Positions 37,480 through 46,698 of a stretch of DNA of 64,000 nt are shown here, one piece after another (positions within the stretch are counted from its first letter, which is position 1; each line of letters begins with the position of its first letter). Position numbers and translations under genes: made by a program. Below the pieces are notes generated by a model. The model had not been told where the DNA came from. It ran no database searches and saw nothing but the letters and a program-made list of their open reading frames with translations. Source of the stretch: Inia geoffrensis (Eukaryota; Chordata; Mammalia; Artiodactyla; Iniidae); contig CM070919.1 in NCBI GenBank assembly GCA_036417435.1, positions 36,634,318 to 36,698,317 on the forward strand, written 5' to 3'.

Positions 37480-37645
37480 ATTTTAGAATGGGAGTCGGAA
37501 ATCTGGGTTCTTGAGCACACACCCCTGCCACTTTCTGACCTTGTGACCTTGCACAAGTCTAACTTCCTTGTGCCTCGGTGTCTATCTGTAAAATGAAGGA
37601 GTTGCATCAGGTGATCTTTAAAATCACTCCCTCCTCTATGTCAAT
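37480..37645 (+). repeat. MIR
   Basis: ctgccactttctgaccttgt, gaccttgcacaagtctaact, then tatctgtaaaatgaagga and caggtgatctttaaaa form a MIR 5'-to-middle match. Confidence 0.72.
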
Positions 37646-39078
37646 GATTTACAGCAAGAATCTGCCACCACCAAGGAGTTGATTTAAGAGCACAGTTAGG
37701 TATTCATAGATTCTGCGTTCTCATCATTTCGATGACGGAAGTGAGTTGAGAATATGGAAAGTCTGTTCAGAAACGAACCACCAAGATGCCTTTATCAGGT
37801 ATAAGCTTTGCCTCATGATTGCTCCTCCAAAGCGGTGAGACTGAATTTTGTCCTAAAAATAGCATAAGATTCTAAGACTTGCTGCGCAAGAAAATCCAGA
37901 GGAATCTTATGAATAGGTATTTACAGAGCAAGGCTCTCGGATCTGCCCATAAGTGATTACTTTACACCCTGAGAACAGAGGTAATTAAATTTCTACCCCA
38001 CATAGTTTGTTTCCTTTTCGTGGAGATAGCTTCAGTGTTAGATAGGGGACGCGTCTTTAGGTATTTGAGTGCCCTCCTGAAGTTGTGTGTGAGATGCACC
38101 CCGAGGGGCCTCGAACTGGGTAGATACTCAACAACCGTCAGCTACTCCCCGCCCAGCCTCACTTTATTGTTCACACTGTGATGACAAACAGTGATCCCTA
38201 TGATAAAGGTGACAACTAATAGGGCTTGTTAGGGGGAAAAAGTGTTTATGTGCAATGGGACCATAAAAAGAAACTTTTTCTTGTCTTTTTGCCATGCTAA
38301 TGCAAGTATTTAAATCTGTTGAGAAAATGAATGGCGTATTTGAGGCAGAGGCACCTTTCAAATATGCTGAATTAATTTCCTCTGATAATTTCGGAACAGA
38401 ATCCCAGTGAAATTTTGCGGTTGTTCAGATATCCATACCGGTCATTATTTTCATCCTCATAAGCTGTAAATGAAAACAGTGTTTGAATGCTAATCACGTT
38501 GTGGCTTTTTTTTATATTTCTCACAGCTAAATGATGTTATAATGCAGTTTGACTACACCAAACGATAACAAAAAATGCTTTTATATTTAAATTTAAAATT
38601 TAGTATGTCGGAAGCTGAATTAGACATTCTAAATTCTGTCCAATAGTAACAGTAAGAGGTCTGTGTACAGTGGCAGCGTATTTAACTGTGATTCTTAGAA
38701 TCCCAACAACTGATTTTTTTTCAATTTGATTGCATTAAGGGATTCAATATAAATAACCTTTCCTTAGGAAAGACGTCTGATGAAATTCCATTTAAGGAAT
38801 CTGTCAGAAAGTAGAATATTGATGATTCACATGTGTAGTGCTTTAGCGTTAATGATTTATATTTATAGTGCTGTAGTGTACCTTTCGCCGTACATACATA
38901 CCTCAGGAATAAAATGAAACTGGGTAAGAGTCTATAGACACTATTTAAGAAACTGTTGTCTAACAAGTTTATTAAAACTGTGTTGGAAAGTCTTTGCAGT
39001 GTCTTCCAAATTCACTGAATTATCTCTGGCTACAAAATTTTACCCCACTATTACCAGTCACATTCCATTTTTTTTCCT

Positions 39079-39462
39079 ATTTATTTATTTAGTTATTTGC
39101 TTGTTTGTTTATTTATTTATTTATTCATTTATTTATTTATGGCTGCGTTGGGTCTTCGTTGCCGTGCACGGGCTTTTCTCTAGTTGCGGCGAGCGGGTGC
39201 TATTCTTCGTTGCGGTGCGCGGGCTTCTCATTGCGGTGGCTTCCCTTGTTGCGGAGCACGGGCTCTAGGCACACAGTTTCAGTAGTTGTGGTTCGCGGGC
39301 TCAGTAGCTGTGGCTCATGGGCTCTAGAGCGCAGGCTCAGTAGTTGTGGCGCACGGGCTTAGTTGCTCCGCGGCATCTGGGATCATCCTGGACCAGGGAT
39401 CAAACCCATGTCCCCTGCATTGGCAGACAGATTCTTAACCACTGTGCCACCAGGGAGGTCCC
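39079..39462 (-). mobile_element. CHR SINE, long type, with expanded (TTTA)n tail
   Basis: Reverse strand runs from ggggacctccctggtggcac to agccataaataaataaatga. The tail is about 60 bases of mixed TTTA/TTTG units, long for this family. Both pol III boxes are recognisable. Confidence 0.92.
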
Positions 39463-39734
39463 CATATTTTTTTTAATTATCTTCAAACTCTCCGGTTACA
39501 TTCTTCCAACTACCCAATGTTGATGATTAATCTTTTGCTAAAACAAAAATTAAGTTTAATGATGATTGACTTCATGATCATAATTGGGCCGGCCATCCCT
39601 TCAAAATTCCTCCATTGTTTAATTTTTTAGACTTTTGATCAAAGATGTAAAGGCATCTTGTTAAATGTTTTTGATCTAACTGTAACTAAGTGAAAATCCA
39701 TGGCTTTCTCCATGATGCTCGGAATGGTTACATC

Positions 39735-39970
39735 AGGGTCACAGAGAGGGGCGGAGCTGGGTAACGGGAACAGCCCGAGCTTTGGAGCCAAGCGCACTGG
39801 AGCTCACATACTACCTGCACCAGTGACCGGATATCTGACCCTGCTCGAGCCTGTCAAGCTTCAGTTTCCTTCATCTTTGAAGTGTAAACATTAATGCCTC
39901 CCTAGAAGTGTTGCTAGGAGGATTACAAAGAATCCTGGCACAGAGTAATTATTCAGTAGCAGTGGTTACT
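39735..39970 (+). repeat. MIR (diverged)
   Basis: gcccgagctttggagccaag, cagtgaccggatatctgacc and agcttcagtttccttcatc, then ctaggaggattac, keep the MIR order. Confidence 0.65.
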
Positions 39971-40111
39971 ACTTGAGTATTAAATAGGAGAAGGTCTTAA
40001 GAGATCATCTAATGGTCTAACTAAAATAGAGCTGCTGGGTTTGGAATAGTATATAGGTTTATGGTTGTATCCCCAAACTGCCTAAACTCACAAACTTAAA
40101 TAAAGTTTTTT

Positions 40112-40368
40112 TCATAATTTTATTGAAGTATAGCCGATTGACAATGTTGTGTTAATTTCTGCTGTACATCAAAGTTATACATATATATTCTTTTTCATAT
40201 TCTTTCACATTATGGTTTATTACAGGATACTGAATATAGCTATACAGCAGGACCTTGGTGTTTACCCATCCTATATATAATAGTTTGCATCTGCTCATCC
40301 CAAACTCCCAATCTATCCCTGCCCCAACCCCCCTCCGCCTCTAGGCAACCACAAGTCTGTTCTGTAAA
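40112..40368 (-). mobile_element. L1 3' UTR end, antisense
   Basis: ttttattgaagtatagccga, then ttaatttctgctgtacatca, catcctatatataatagttt and ctctaggcaaccacaagtc are the reverse of the cetartiodactyl L1 terminus. Confidence 0.8.
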
Positions 40369-40659
40369 CTCACAACCTTTTTATCTGTCAGAAGAATTAA
40401 ATAAGTTTGGAAACCGTATTGCGCATCAAGGGAAGAAATGGTCTGTGATGTTGAAATACAACAGTGGTATTTGGTGTGCAGTGGGTAATCTCCATCACCC
40501 CTGTGAGTGCGATGCCTAGAAGACCTGTCAATCAGGAACTTTTTTCTACCATTGTGTTTATTAGAGCAAAGGAGAAAAGTTTGGAAAGGAAAGAGAGGAA
40601 CGGCCACAACCGTACTCTTTCCGACTACTAAACGGTTCTCTTTGTCCCCTCATTCTCAG

Positions 40660-40870
40660 TACGACTTTGTGGAACTGCTGGATGGCAGCAGGTTGATTGC
40701 ACGAGAGCAACGGAACCTGCTTGAGTCCGAAAGAGCTGGGCGACAGGCGAGGTCCGTCAGTCTCCACGAGGCCGGCTTTATCCAGTACTTGGATTCTGGG
40801 ATCTGGCATCTGGCTTTTTATAATGATGGGAAAAGTGCAGAGCAGGTGTCCTTCAATACCATCGTGATAG
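40660..40870 (+). CDS. TENM3: TENM3 exon: pre-EGF extracellular segment with RQAR motif
   Basis: Internal teneurin-3 exon, 211 bases, phase 0 at the start (acceptor cccctcattctcAG) and phase 1 at the end (ATA G|gtaaga). It reads [18 protein letters not shown], then [38 protein letters not shown] and VSFNTIVI. It directly precedes EGF1 in the family. The R-Q-A-R/S stretch fits the minimal furin pattern RxxR, and some teneurins are known to be shed from the membrane by furin-type cleavage in this linker. Whether this site is used is inference. No cysteines are present. The next exon is only 431 bases away and opens the EGF array. Confidence 0.95.
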
Positions 40871-41301
40871 GTAAGAACTGTCCTCAAAGCATCACTTCCG
40901 GGCTTCCGGCCTCAACACTGTGTTGCATAGAAATTCAACTGTCTTCACCAATTTGAGTGATCCCTAGGATGTTAGAGCCTGAGGTGAAAGTGAGAAGTAT
41001 TTTTTAAATTGTTTGTTTATGACGTGTGACAAACCATGAAGCACTGGAAGACAATATCACTTGGAAGTAGCTTGGAGGAGGACAGTGCATCGCGAAAACG
41101 CTTTAAAACGTCTGCATTTGAAATGTCAGTGTTTTGCTTTACTATTCGAATAATCTGGTCTGAATGAATACTTTTGGGGGGTTATGGAGCAAGCCACCCA
41201 TGCTTCCTTCAAGATGTAGCTAAAATGATCGAAGTGACACAGCTTACCCTGCACGAGAGGCAGGCTGCACAGCAAGGATTACTTCTATTTCTTTTCTTCA
41301 G
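40871..41301 (+). other. TENM3: TENM3 intron, 431 bp, phase 1
   Basis: Short intron with consensus ends between the pre-EGF exon and EGF1. No repeat is seen in it. Confidence 0.9.
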
Positions 41302-41403
41302 AGTCTGTGGTGGAATGCCCCCGAAATTGCCATGGAAATGGAGAGTGTGTTTCTGGAACTTGCCATTGCTTTCCAGGATTTCTAGGTCCGGATTGTTCAA
41401 GAG
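41302..41403 (+). CDS. TENM3: TENM3 exon: EGF-like repeat 1
   Basis: Symmetric phase 1-1 exon of 102 bases coding one complete EGF-like repeat. The acceptor is ttttcttcAG and the donor G|gtatgc. It starts [19 protein letters not shown] and continues [15 protein letters not shown]. All six cysteines of the EGF fold are present in the teneurin/tenascin spacing (C-x3-C-x5-C-x4-C-x-C-x8-C). The array of eight repeats forms the stalk of the extracellular rod and carries the cysteines for cis-dimers. It lies 431 bases after the previous exon and only 200 bases before the next, the tightest cluster in the window. The single-repeat exon contrasts with the following exons, each of which carries two repeats. 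Confidence 0.96.
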
Positions 41404-41603
41404 GTATGCGAGTTAGATTCTCTTCTTAAGCCAATATAAATAAGCTGTAGAGACACGAGCAATTCAGAAAGCTCTCAAGGCAGGAAAGAAAAGAGGGGAG
41501 AAATGGCATATTGCTTGTTCCAGCGATGTGCCTGTTCTTGGAGAATCTCGATGGGAAACGTGGCTGTTAATTCCTAATTCCTCTGTCGTGTTTTATTTCA
41601 CAG

Positions 41604-41798
41604 CAGCCTGTCCAGTGCTGTGTAGTGGCAACGGCCAGTACTCCAAGGGCCGCTGCCTCTGTTTCAGTGGCTGGAAGGGCACGGAGTGTGATGTACCAAG
41701 TACGCAGTGTATCGACCCGCAGTGCGGGGGTCGTGGGATTTGTATCGTGGGCTCTTGTGCTTGCAACTCTGGATACAAAGGAGAGAACTGTGAAGAAG
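41604..41798 (+). CDS. TENM3: TENM3 exon: EGF-like repeats 2 and 3
   Basis: Symmetric phase 1-1 exon of 195 bases, acceptor ttttatttcacAG, donor G|gtaaac. Repeat 2 reads [18 protein letters not shown] and continues [13 protein letters not shown]. It has only five cysteines, because the third position of the fold is tyrosine (GNGQY where GNGxC is expected). This leaves one cysteine unpaired. In teneurins EGF2 and EGF5 are the odd repeats whose free cysteines link two chains into a covalent cis-dimer. Repeat 3 ([17 protein letters not shown], then [13 protein letters not shown]) has the full six. The local sequence has STQ between the repeats. The last coding bases join in frame to the next exon. 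Confidence 0.96.
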
Positions 41799-42078
41799 GT
41801 AAACATGTCAAACCTTGCAGAGGTTTGTCGTTATAGCTTCATAAAGAAACAGCTTAGATGTCTAACCCTTAGTTTGGCAGATGAATCTTTTTATATGCCT
41901 CCTTCTGAAAGTAATTTTGATTTTGCATTGCTTCATGAACATTTTACCTAATAAAAAGAAGAAAATACTGAGGAGTCCTTTAGCTCTCTCTCAGTTGTGT
42001 GAATAATTTTTTTTTTTTTTACTCTGAGAAAGTACACAAACATTTTTGTCTTAGAACCAATGGTGAACCGTTGAATTC

Positions 42079-42111
<33 letters not shown>

Positions 42112-42906
42112 AGTCTTTCACCTTGATGCCAGCTTCTAAATCTAGCATTTTGGCCTCTCTAGAAAGACAGAATATTGAACATAGTATACTGATGGAGAAA
42201 AACACATCATGGGTTTGTGCCATAATAACTGTATATAATGTTGATAGTCAAGATGCTATACCGTAAAGTGCAGTTGAACTGTGTTTTCAAAAAGCAGAAA
42301 AGCACCATTTCCGTTCTTCAGTCAAATGGATTTTATTGATCTGCACACACAAAGTGATGCAATTAAGTCTCTGGAATTAAATTTTCAGGCCATTGACCCT
42401 ACAAGTGTAAAGCTTTATTGAGTCAAATTGCTAAATTAAATCTCGTCACCTAAAGCACATTAAAGTGAATTAAGAGAGATGGAGAGTCTGCAACTCATTT
42501 ATTTCTCAAACATTTGAGGGTCCCATACAGCTGTCAGTATTCAGTGGTTATGGATTAGGTCAGCTGATTCAGATTTTGTTATAGGGAAGCCAATACTTGA
42601 ATTACTCTCTGATTGGGCAGAACGGAAAGCAATCGTCTGAAATCTCAAGAGCAGAAGTGTGTAATTCACTAGAATTACAAATCCTTGCAAGAGTCTCAAT
42701 TACCTAAATAGCATGATTCTTAATGCTTTATTGTATAAATTCTCTGCAATTTTCAGAAACAAGTTCTTGCAAATAAACAGTGGGTAAACATTTGAGTATC
42801 CAAAGTGTTCAGGTAAATTGGATTGGGGTGTAATTCTTTGTTCCCTATGTACTTGTGTGTATCTTTTAGATTTGACCATAAATTTGTTCTCTTTTCTCTC
42901 CACCAG
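41799..42906 (+). other. TENM3: TENM3 intron, 1.1 kb, phase 1
   Basis: Separates EGF2-3 from EGF4-5. It contains a T29 run at 42081-42109. The rest, 42110-42900, is repeat-free, AT-rich and carries several AATTAA-type motifs and a CAGCTG box (see findings). Confidence 0.88.
42081..42109. repeat. T29 homopolymer
   Basis: An uninterrupted run of about 29 T followed by gcag. It has no SINE or L1 body on either side. Confidence 0.9.
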
Positions 42907-43107
42907 CTGATTGTCTAGACCCTGGATGTTCTAATCATGGTGTGTGTATCCATGGGGAATGTCACTGCAATCCAGGATGGGGTGGTAACAATTGTGAAAT
43001 ACTCAAGACCATGTGTCCAGACCAGTGCTCTGGTCATGGAACATATCTTCAAGAAAGTGGCTCCTGCACTTGTGACCCTAATTGGACTGGCCCAGACTGC
43101 TCAAATG
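42907..43107 (+). CDS. TENM3: TENM3 exon: EGF-like repeats 4 and 5
   Basis: Symmetric phase 1-1 exon of 201 bases, acceptor ttctctccaccAG, donor G|gtgagg. Repeat 4 reads [19 protein letters not shown], then [12 protein letters not shown], with six cysteines. Repeat 5 reads [19 protein letters not shown], then [13 protein letters not shown], with five; tyrosine again replaces the third cysteine (GHGTY). This is the second dimer-forming repeat of the family. An NWT sequon sits in repeat 5. The exon follows an intron of 1.1 kb that contains a T29 run, and precedes one of 6.4 kb. Codon use is AT-richer than in the next exon. Confidence 0.96.
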
Positions 43108-43599
43108 GTGAGGTTCATACATGCCATACGATTGAGCGCTTGATATTGTTTAGCTACAGGTTACGACATTTTAATTTTTAAAACACACTTATTATACTTA
43201 ATATAGATTTTATTAAAGTGAACATTTATAGAAGTAAATATTAAAAGTAATGAAATTTGTTATCTTATAATATGGAAAGAAACAGGCTTAGTCAATTTGT
43301 CATTAAATTTCTCCTTTAGTATTAATGTAAAGAATAATCTTTCACTTGTGTAAAGCTCTCTTTCTTCTTAACTCTGAAGGCCTGTGTACAGCTTGGAGAT
43401 TTAAGCACATTATCTCATAAACAGAGAAGCTTCAATTAAAAAATTATGTGACAACAGAAGACAATATTATCACAATAAAGAGTAAACATATATAGATATT
43501 ATGGTGTACATAATGGTCCAACACTGAGTTTTTAATTGTAACTGTATGATTATAATAGAAATGACAGGTAGTAATTTTATCCAATCAGTCACGTTGTTT

Positions 43600-43700
43600 T
43601 TGAGCGCCAGCTTTGTGCATGGCTTTGTGACAGACACCGCAGGGATAAAAGAGTGTCAGTCATCCCTGCCCTGCAGAATACTGGCTTTCAAGTTTTTGAG
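43600..43700 (-). mobile_element. L2-like fragment, antisense
   Basis: ctttgtgcatggctttgtga, ggataaaagagtgtcagtca and ccctgccctgcagaatact resemble reverse L2. A further weak piece lies at 43920-43980. Confidence 0.4.
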
Positions 43701-43829
43701 CATGACCTAAATAACGTGTCGTCTTAAGTACATTTTTACATTGTGACCTCATATACATATATGTGCATATACTCACATCACTGAAACAAAAGGTTTACCA
43801 AGTGATATACACTGATACTTCCTCCCAAG

Positions 43830-43920
43830 TCTATTCTACTTTTTTTAATGCCGGTTGCAACCCATGAATTAATTCCATGACCCACTCGTTAGTCGTACAG
43901 TTTGAAAAGATGCTGTTCTA
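43830..43920 (-). mobile_element. Possible hAT fragment
   Basis: gccggttgcaacccatgaat, then catgacccactcgttag, resembles the right part of an old mammalian hAT element (reverse: gggttgcaaccggcatt). Short, so weak. Confidence 0.3.
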
Positions 43921-44189
43921 GTCTAGAAGATTACAGTTTAATTGGGGAGATGAGATAAACACACATGACACACTTAGAAACCAGTGTGTTCCAGTATAAT
44001 ATTCTACTGAGTATTACATGGACCCATATGCTAAATTCAGGCAGTATTTAGGTACTGCCTTGATGCCCATTGAAAGTTGTCAAGGAGATTTTTAACATTT
44101 CTTGCCTTCTTTTAAAGATTGTAGTTAGTGTGGAGGCTGAGGGAACATTTTTTCACTAGGGGAAACAGTATTAGAAAGGACTTAAGAGC

Positions 44190-44410
44190 GTGGATTCTGA
44201 AATCCGATGTTTGGGTTCATATTCAATCTGTACTACTCGATACCTGTATTCCCTAGGGAAATTGCTGTATGCTTCAGTTTTGCTCATCTATAAAATGGAT
44301 TTAATCATAAGACATTCTTTCCAGAGATGCTGCTGTGGGAATTGCTTGAATTGATGCATGTGAGGTAAATACTTAGTGCAATGCTTAGCCCATAATAAAT
44401 TCTAAATACA
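44190..44410 (+). repeat. MIR
   Basis: gcgtggattctgaaatccga, then ttgggttcatattcaatct, ctatgcttcagttt-like core and catctataaaatggattta, ending gcaatgcttagcccataata. Confidence 0.75.
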
Positions 44411-44994
44411 GCTGCCACCACCTTTACTACTACTGCTGCTGCTGCTACCATTACCAAAGATACGACTGTGAGAATCTCATTACATACAGGGGACAATGAT
44501 GACAGTATTTGGAGGTAAAAATTGAGTTGGGCCCAATTATGAGGGACACATTAGACAATGGAGAATTCACTAACAATAATGATGCCCCTGATATGACGAG
44601 AACAGTGGCCCAGAACTACCCCGTGGATCAGATGTCAGAGAGAACAGTGAAACCTGAGCACTAGAAGGCACCGTGGCGGGCTTTCCCAGAAGGGCGAAGG
44701 GACGAGAGCACAATCCCTTGGAGTTAGTGGAAATGAAAAGGATAAACTGAGGGACGTTTAAAGGGAAAACAGACAGGACTTGCTGAAAAAACAGAACATA
44801 AAATAGGGTGAGAAGAGCTGAAAGTCTAAGGCAAGGGAGATTGGGGTTGATGTTCATGTCTCTGAAAGAGGCGAGAGAGTTGGGAAGAGGTGAGAATCAC
44901 CGAGTCGGCAGAGCGCAGGCGCGGCAGTGGGAGGCGAGTGAGAGGCAGAGACGGTAACGACTTCTGTTTGGACCAACTGAGCAAAAATAAATTA

Positions 44995-45088
44995 AAAAGC
45001 AGGAAAAGAAGAGAAGGAAGAATGAGGACAAGAGAAGAAGAGGAAAAGGAAAAGCGGAGGAGGATAAACAGAAGGGGGGGGAAGGGCA
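44995..45088. repeat. Purine-rich (GA/GGA) tract
   Basis: Almost pure A/G for about 90 bases with several aggaaa, gaagaa and ggagga units, ending in a G8 run. Long open frames here are compositional. Confidence 0.9.
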
Positions 45089-45204
45089 GATTTTATGAGC
45101 AGTGTCAGGTACATAAAAATATCGTGCAGAAGCCGTGGATTCAGACAATCCTTGTCTACTCTTAACCCTGCCCACACCTATTGCCCTCTGTACACCTGCT
45201 GTTT

Positions 45205-45455
45205 AACAGTAAGTGGTTAAGAAACAGGGATTCTGCAGCTGACCTGCCTGGGTTCAGATCTAGGACTGGCTATTTCCTAGCTGTGTGTTGCTGGACAAGT
45301 TATGTAACTTCTGTGCCTCCGTTCATCTGTAAAATGGGAATACTAATAGTGCCACCTTATATACAATTGTTGTAAGGGGTAAATGACTTAGTATGTGAAA
45401 AGCACTCATGATAGGGCTTTACGCGTAGTAAGTACTCCGTAAGTGTTAGCCATTA
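45205..45455 (+). repeat. MIR, near full length
   Basis: gtaagtggttaagaaacagg, ctgcctgggttcagatctag, ctagctgtgtgttgctgg, tgtaacttctgtgcctccg and catctgtaaaatgggaatac, then gtagtaagtactccgtaagt. The best preserved MIR here. Confidence 0.9.
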
Positions 45456-45936
45456 AGAAGGACTGGTGGTGGCATTGGTAATAGTTATGGTGGTCGAATT
45501 CCAAAGGCTAATTGTAGGTCATGATACTTAATTCCTCATCAATTCAGAGGCACTTCCACATAAAAGTATTGATTGGATAGAGTTCCCCAAATGTGAAATT
45601 TATGAAATGAAAATATCATCATCTATTAACCTAATGGCATAAACCTAAATGAAATCTTGCTAGTAGCTAATTAACATGCTTATTTTAAGGGAGGAAAAAA
45701 AGACTCATAGTTTTTACAAATCACTGTTTCTTGGCATTTTGAGGAACTTGGGTGACAGGTTTGCTGCCCTATGCGTCAGTATCGGCATGAAAGATTCATG
45801 GGCCGCTCTTCACCTGTTACACATTGAATCTCGGAAGCCCACACTAAAGAAAGTCTTACACAGCCTAATTTGTGGTACTGATGGAGAACTTCTGCCGACC
45901 CCATAAGTAGATATCCTAGTTAGAGAAACAGTTATG

Positions 45937-46070
45937 AGTTTTCCTCCTGCTCCCCCTCCCCGCCCCCCGCCAAGTTTCTTTTTTCTCCTTTCTTTTCTCC
46001 CCCTCTCTCGTCCCCTCTCGTCCCCTTTTCTCTTTCTTCCGCCCCACCTTTTCCTCTGCTTCCCTCATCT
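45937..46070. repeat. Pyrimidine-rich (CT/CCCT) tract
   Basis: About 130 bases of nearly pure C/T, including ctctcgtcccctctcgtccc. Mirror composition of the purine tract 0.9 kb upstream. Confidence 0.88.
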
Positions 46071-46129
46071 GTGGCCATACATTCTTGGAGGCAGCCAGGG
46101 TTTACAGTTGCTAATTATTGCTTCACAGA

Positions 46130-46350
46130 AATGTGAGTTGATTCAGAGAGCTCGGAGAACCAGAGACTGTGGTTAGAAAATGCGAATGCGTGACTGTTAG
46201 AGCTGGCAAGGAGTATAGGATACATAAGTAAAAACCCAGATTGGGGCCAGCACTATAGAGGGCCTTGAGTATCTCACTGAAGAGTTTTAAGAAATCACCA
46301 CCAACCAAGGTTTATCAAGCATGGGCACATGGCATTGTTTCAGATGACAC
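46130..46350 (-). mobile_element. L2-like fragment, antisense
   Basis: ggggccagcactatagaggg, ccttgagtatctcactgaag and agttttaagaaatcacc resemble reverse L2. Strongly decayed. Confidence 0.35.
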
Positions 46351-46353
46351 ATG

Positions 46354-46698
46354 GGGACTTCCCTGGTGGCGCAGTGGTTAAGAATCCGCCTGCCGATGCA
46401 GGGGACACGGGTTCAAGCCCTGGTCCGGGAAGATCCCACATGCCACGGAGCAACTAAGCCCGTGCGCCACAACTACTGAGCCTGCGCTCTAGAGCCCGCG
46501 AGCCACAACTACTGAGCCCGCGTGCCACAGCTACTGAAGCCCGCGCGCCTAGAGTCCGTGCTCCGCAACAAGAGAAGCCACCGCGATGAGAAGCCGGCGC
46601 ACCCCAACGAAGAGCAGTCCCCGCTCGCCGCAACTAGAGAAAGCCTGCTCACAGCAACGAAGACCCAACGCAGCCAAAAATAAATAAGTAAATAAATA
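46354..46698 (+). mobile_element. CHR SINE, long type, near complete
   Basis: From gggacttccctggtggcgca through agtggttaagaatccgcctg, ccgcaactagagaaagcctg and aagacccaacgcagcc to an (AAAT)n tail. It is the most complete long-type copy in the window and can serve as its reference. No clear target duplication. Confidence 0.94.

Larger units (their letters stand above)
35322..40659 (+). other. TENM3: TENM3 intron, 5.3 kb, phase 0
   Basis: The only phase-0 intron in the window. It contains MIRs near 37480 and 39740, a long CHR SINE at 39079 and an antisense L1 end at 40112. The stretches 35322-37479 and 37650-39078 hold AT-rich sequence with no recognised repeat or exon. Confidence 0.85.

Noticed and set aside
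41528..41951. Open frames extending EGF2-3 and its alternate frames
   Set aside because: Only the 41604-41798 part is exon; the rest is intron read-through or off-frame shadow.
42081..42180. T29-gcag acceptor-like sequence inside the intron before EGF4
   Set aside because: The sequence after it has stops in the phase-1 frame, and the true acceptor at 42904-42906 gives a continuous protein.
44890..45175. Open frames on both strands of about 90 codons
   Set aside because: They arise from the purine-rich tract (R/E/K on one strand, S/F/L on the other).
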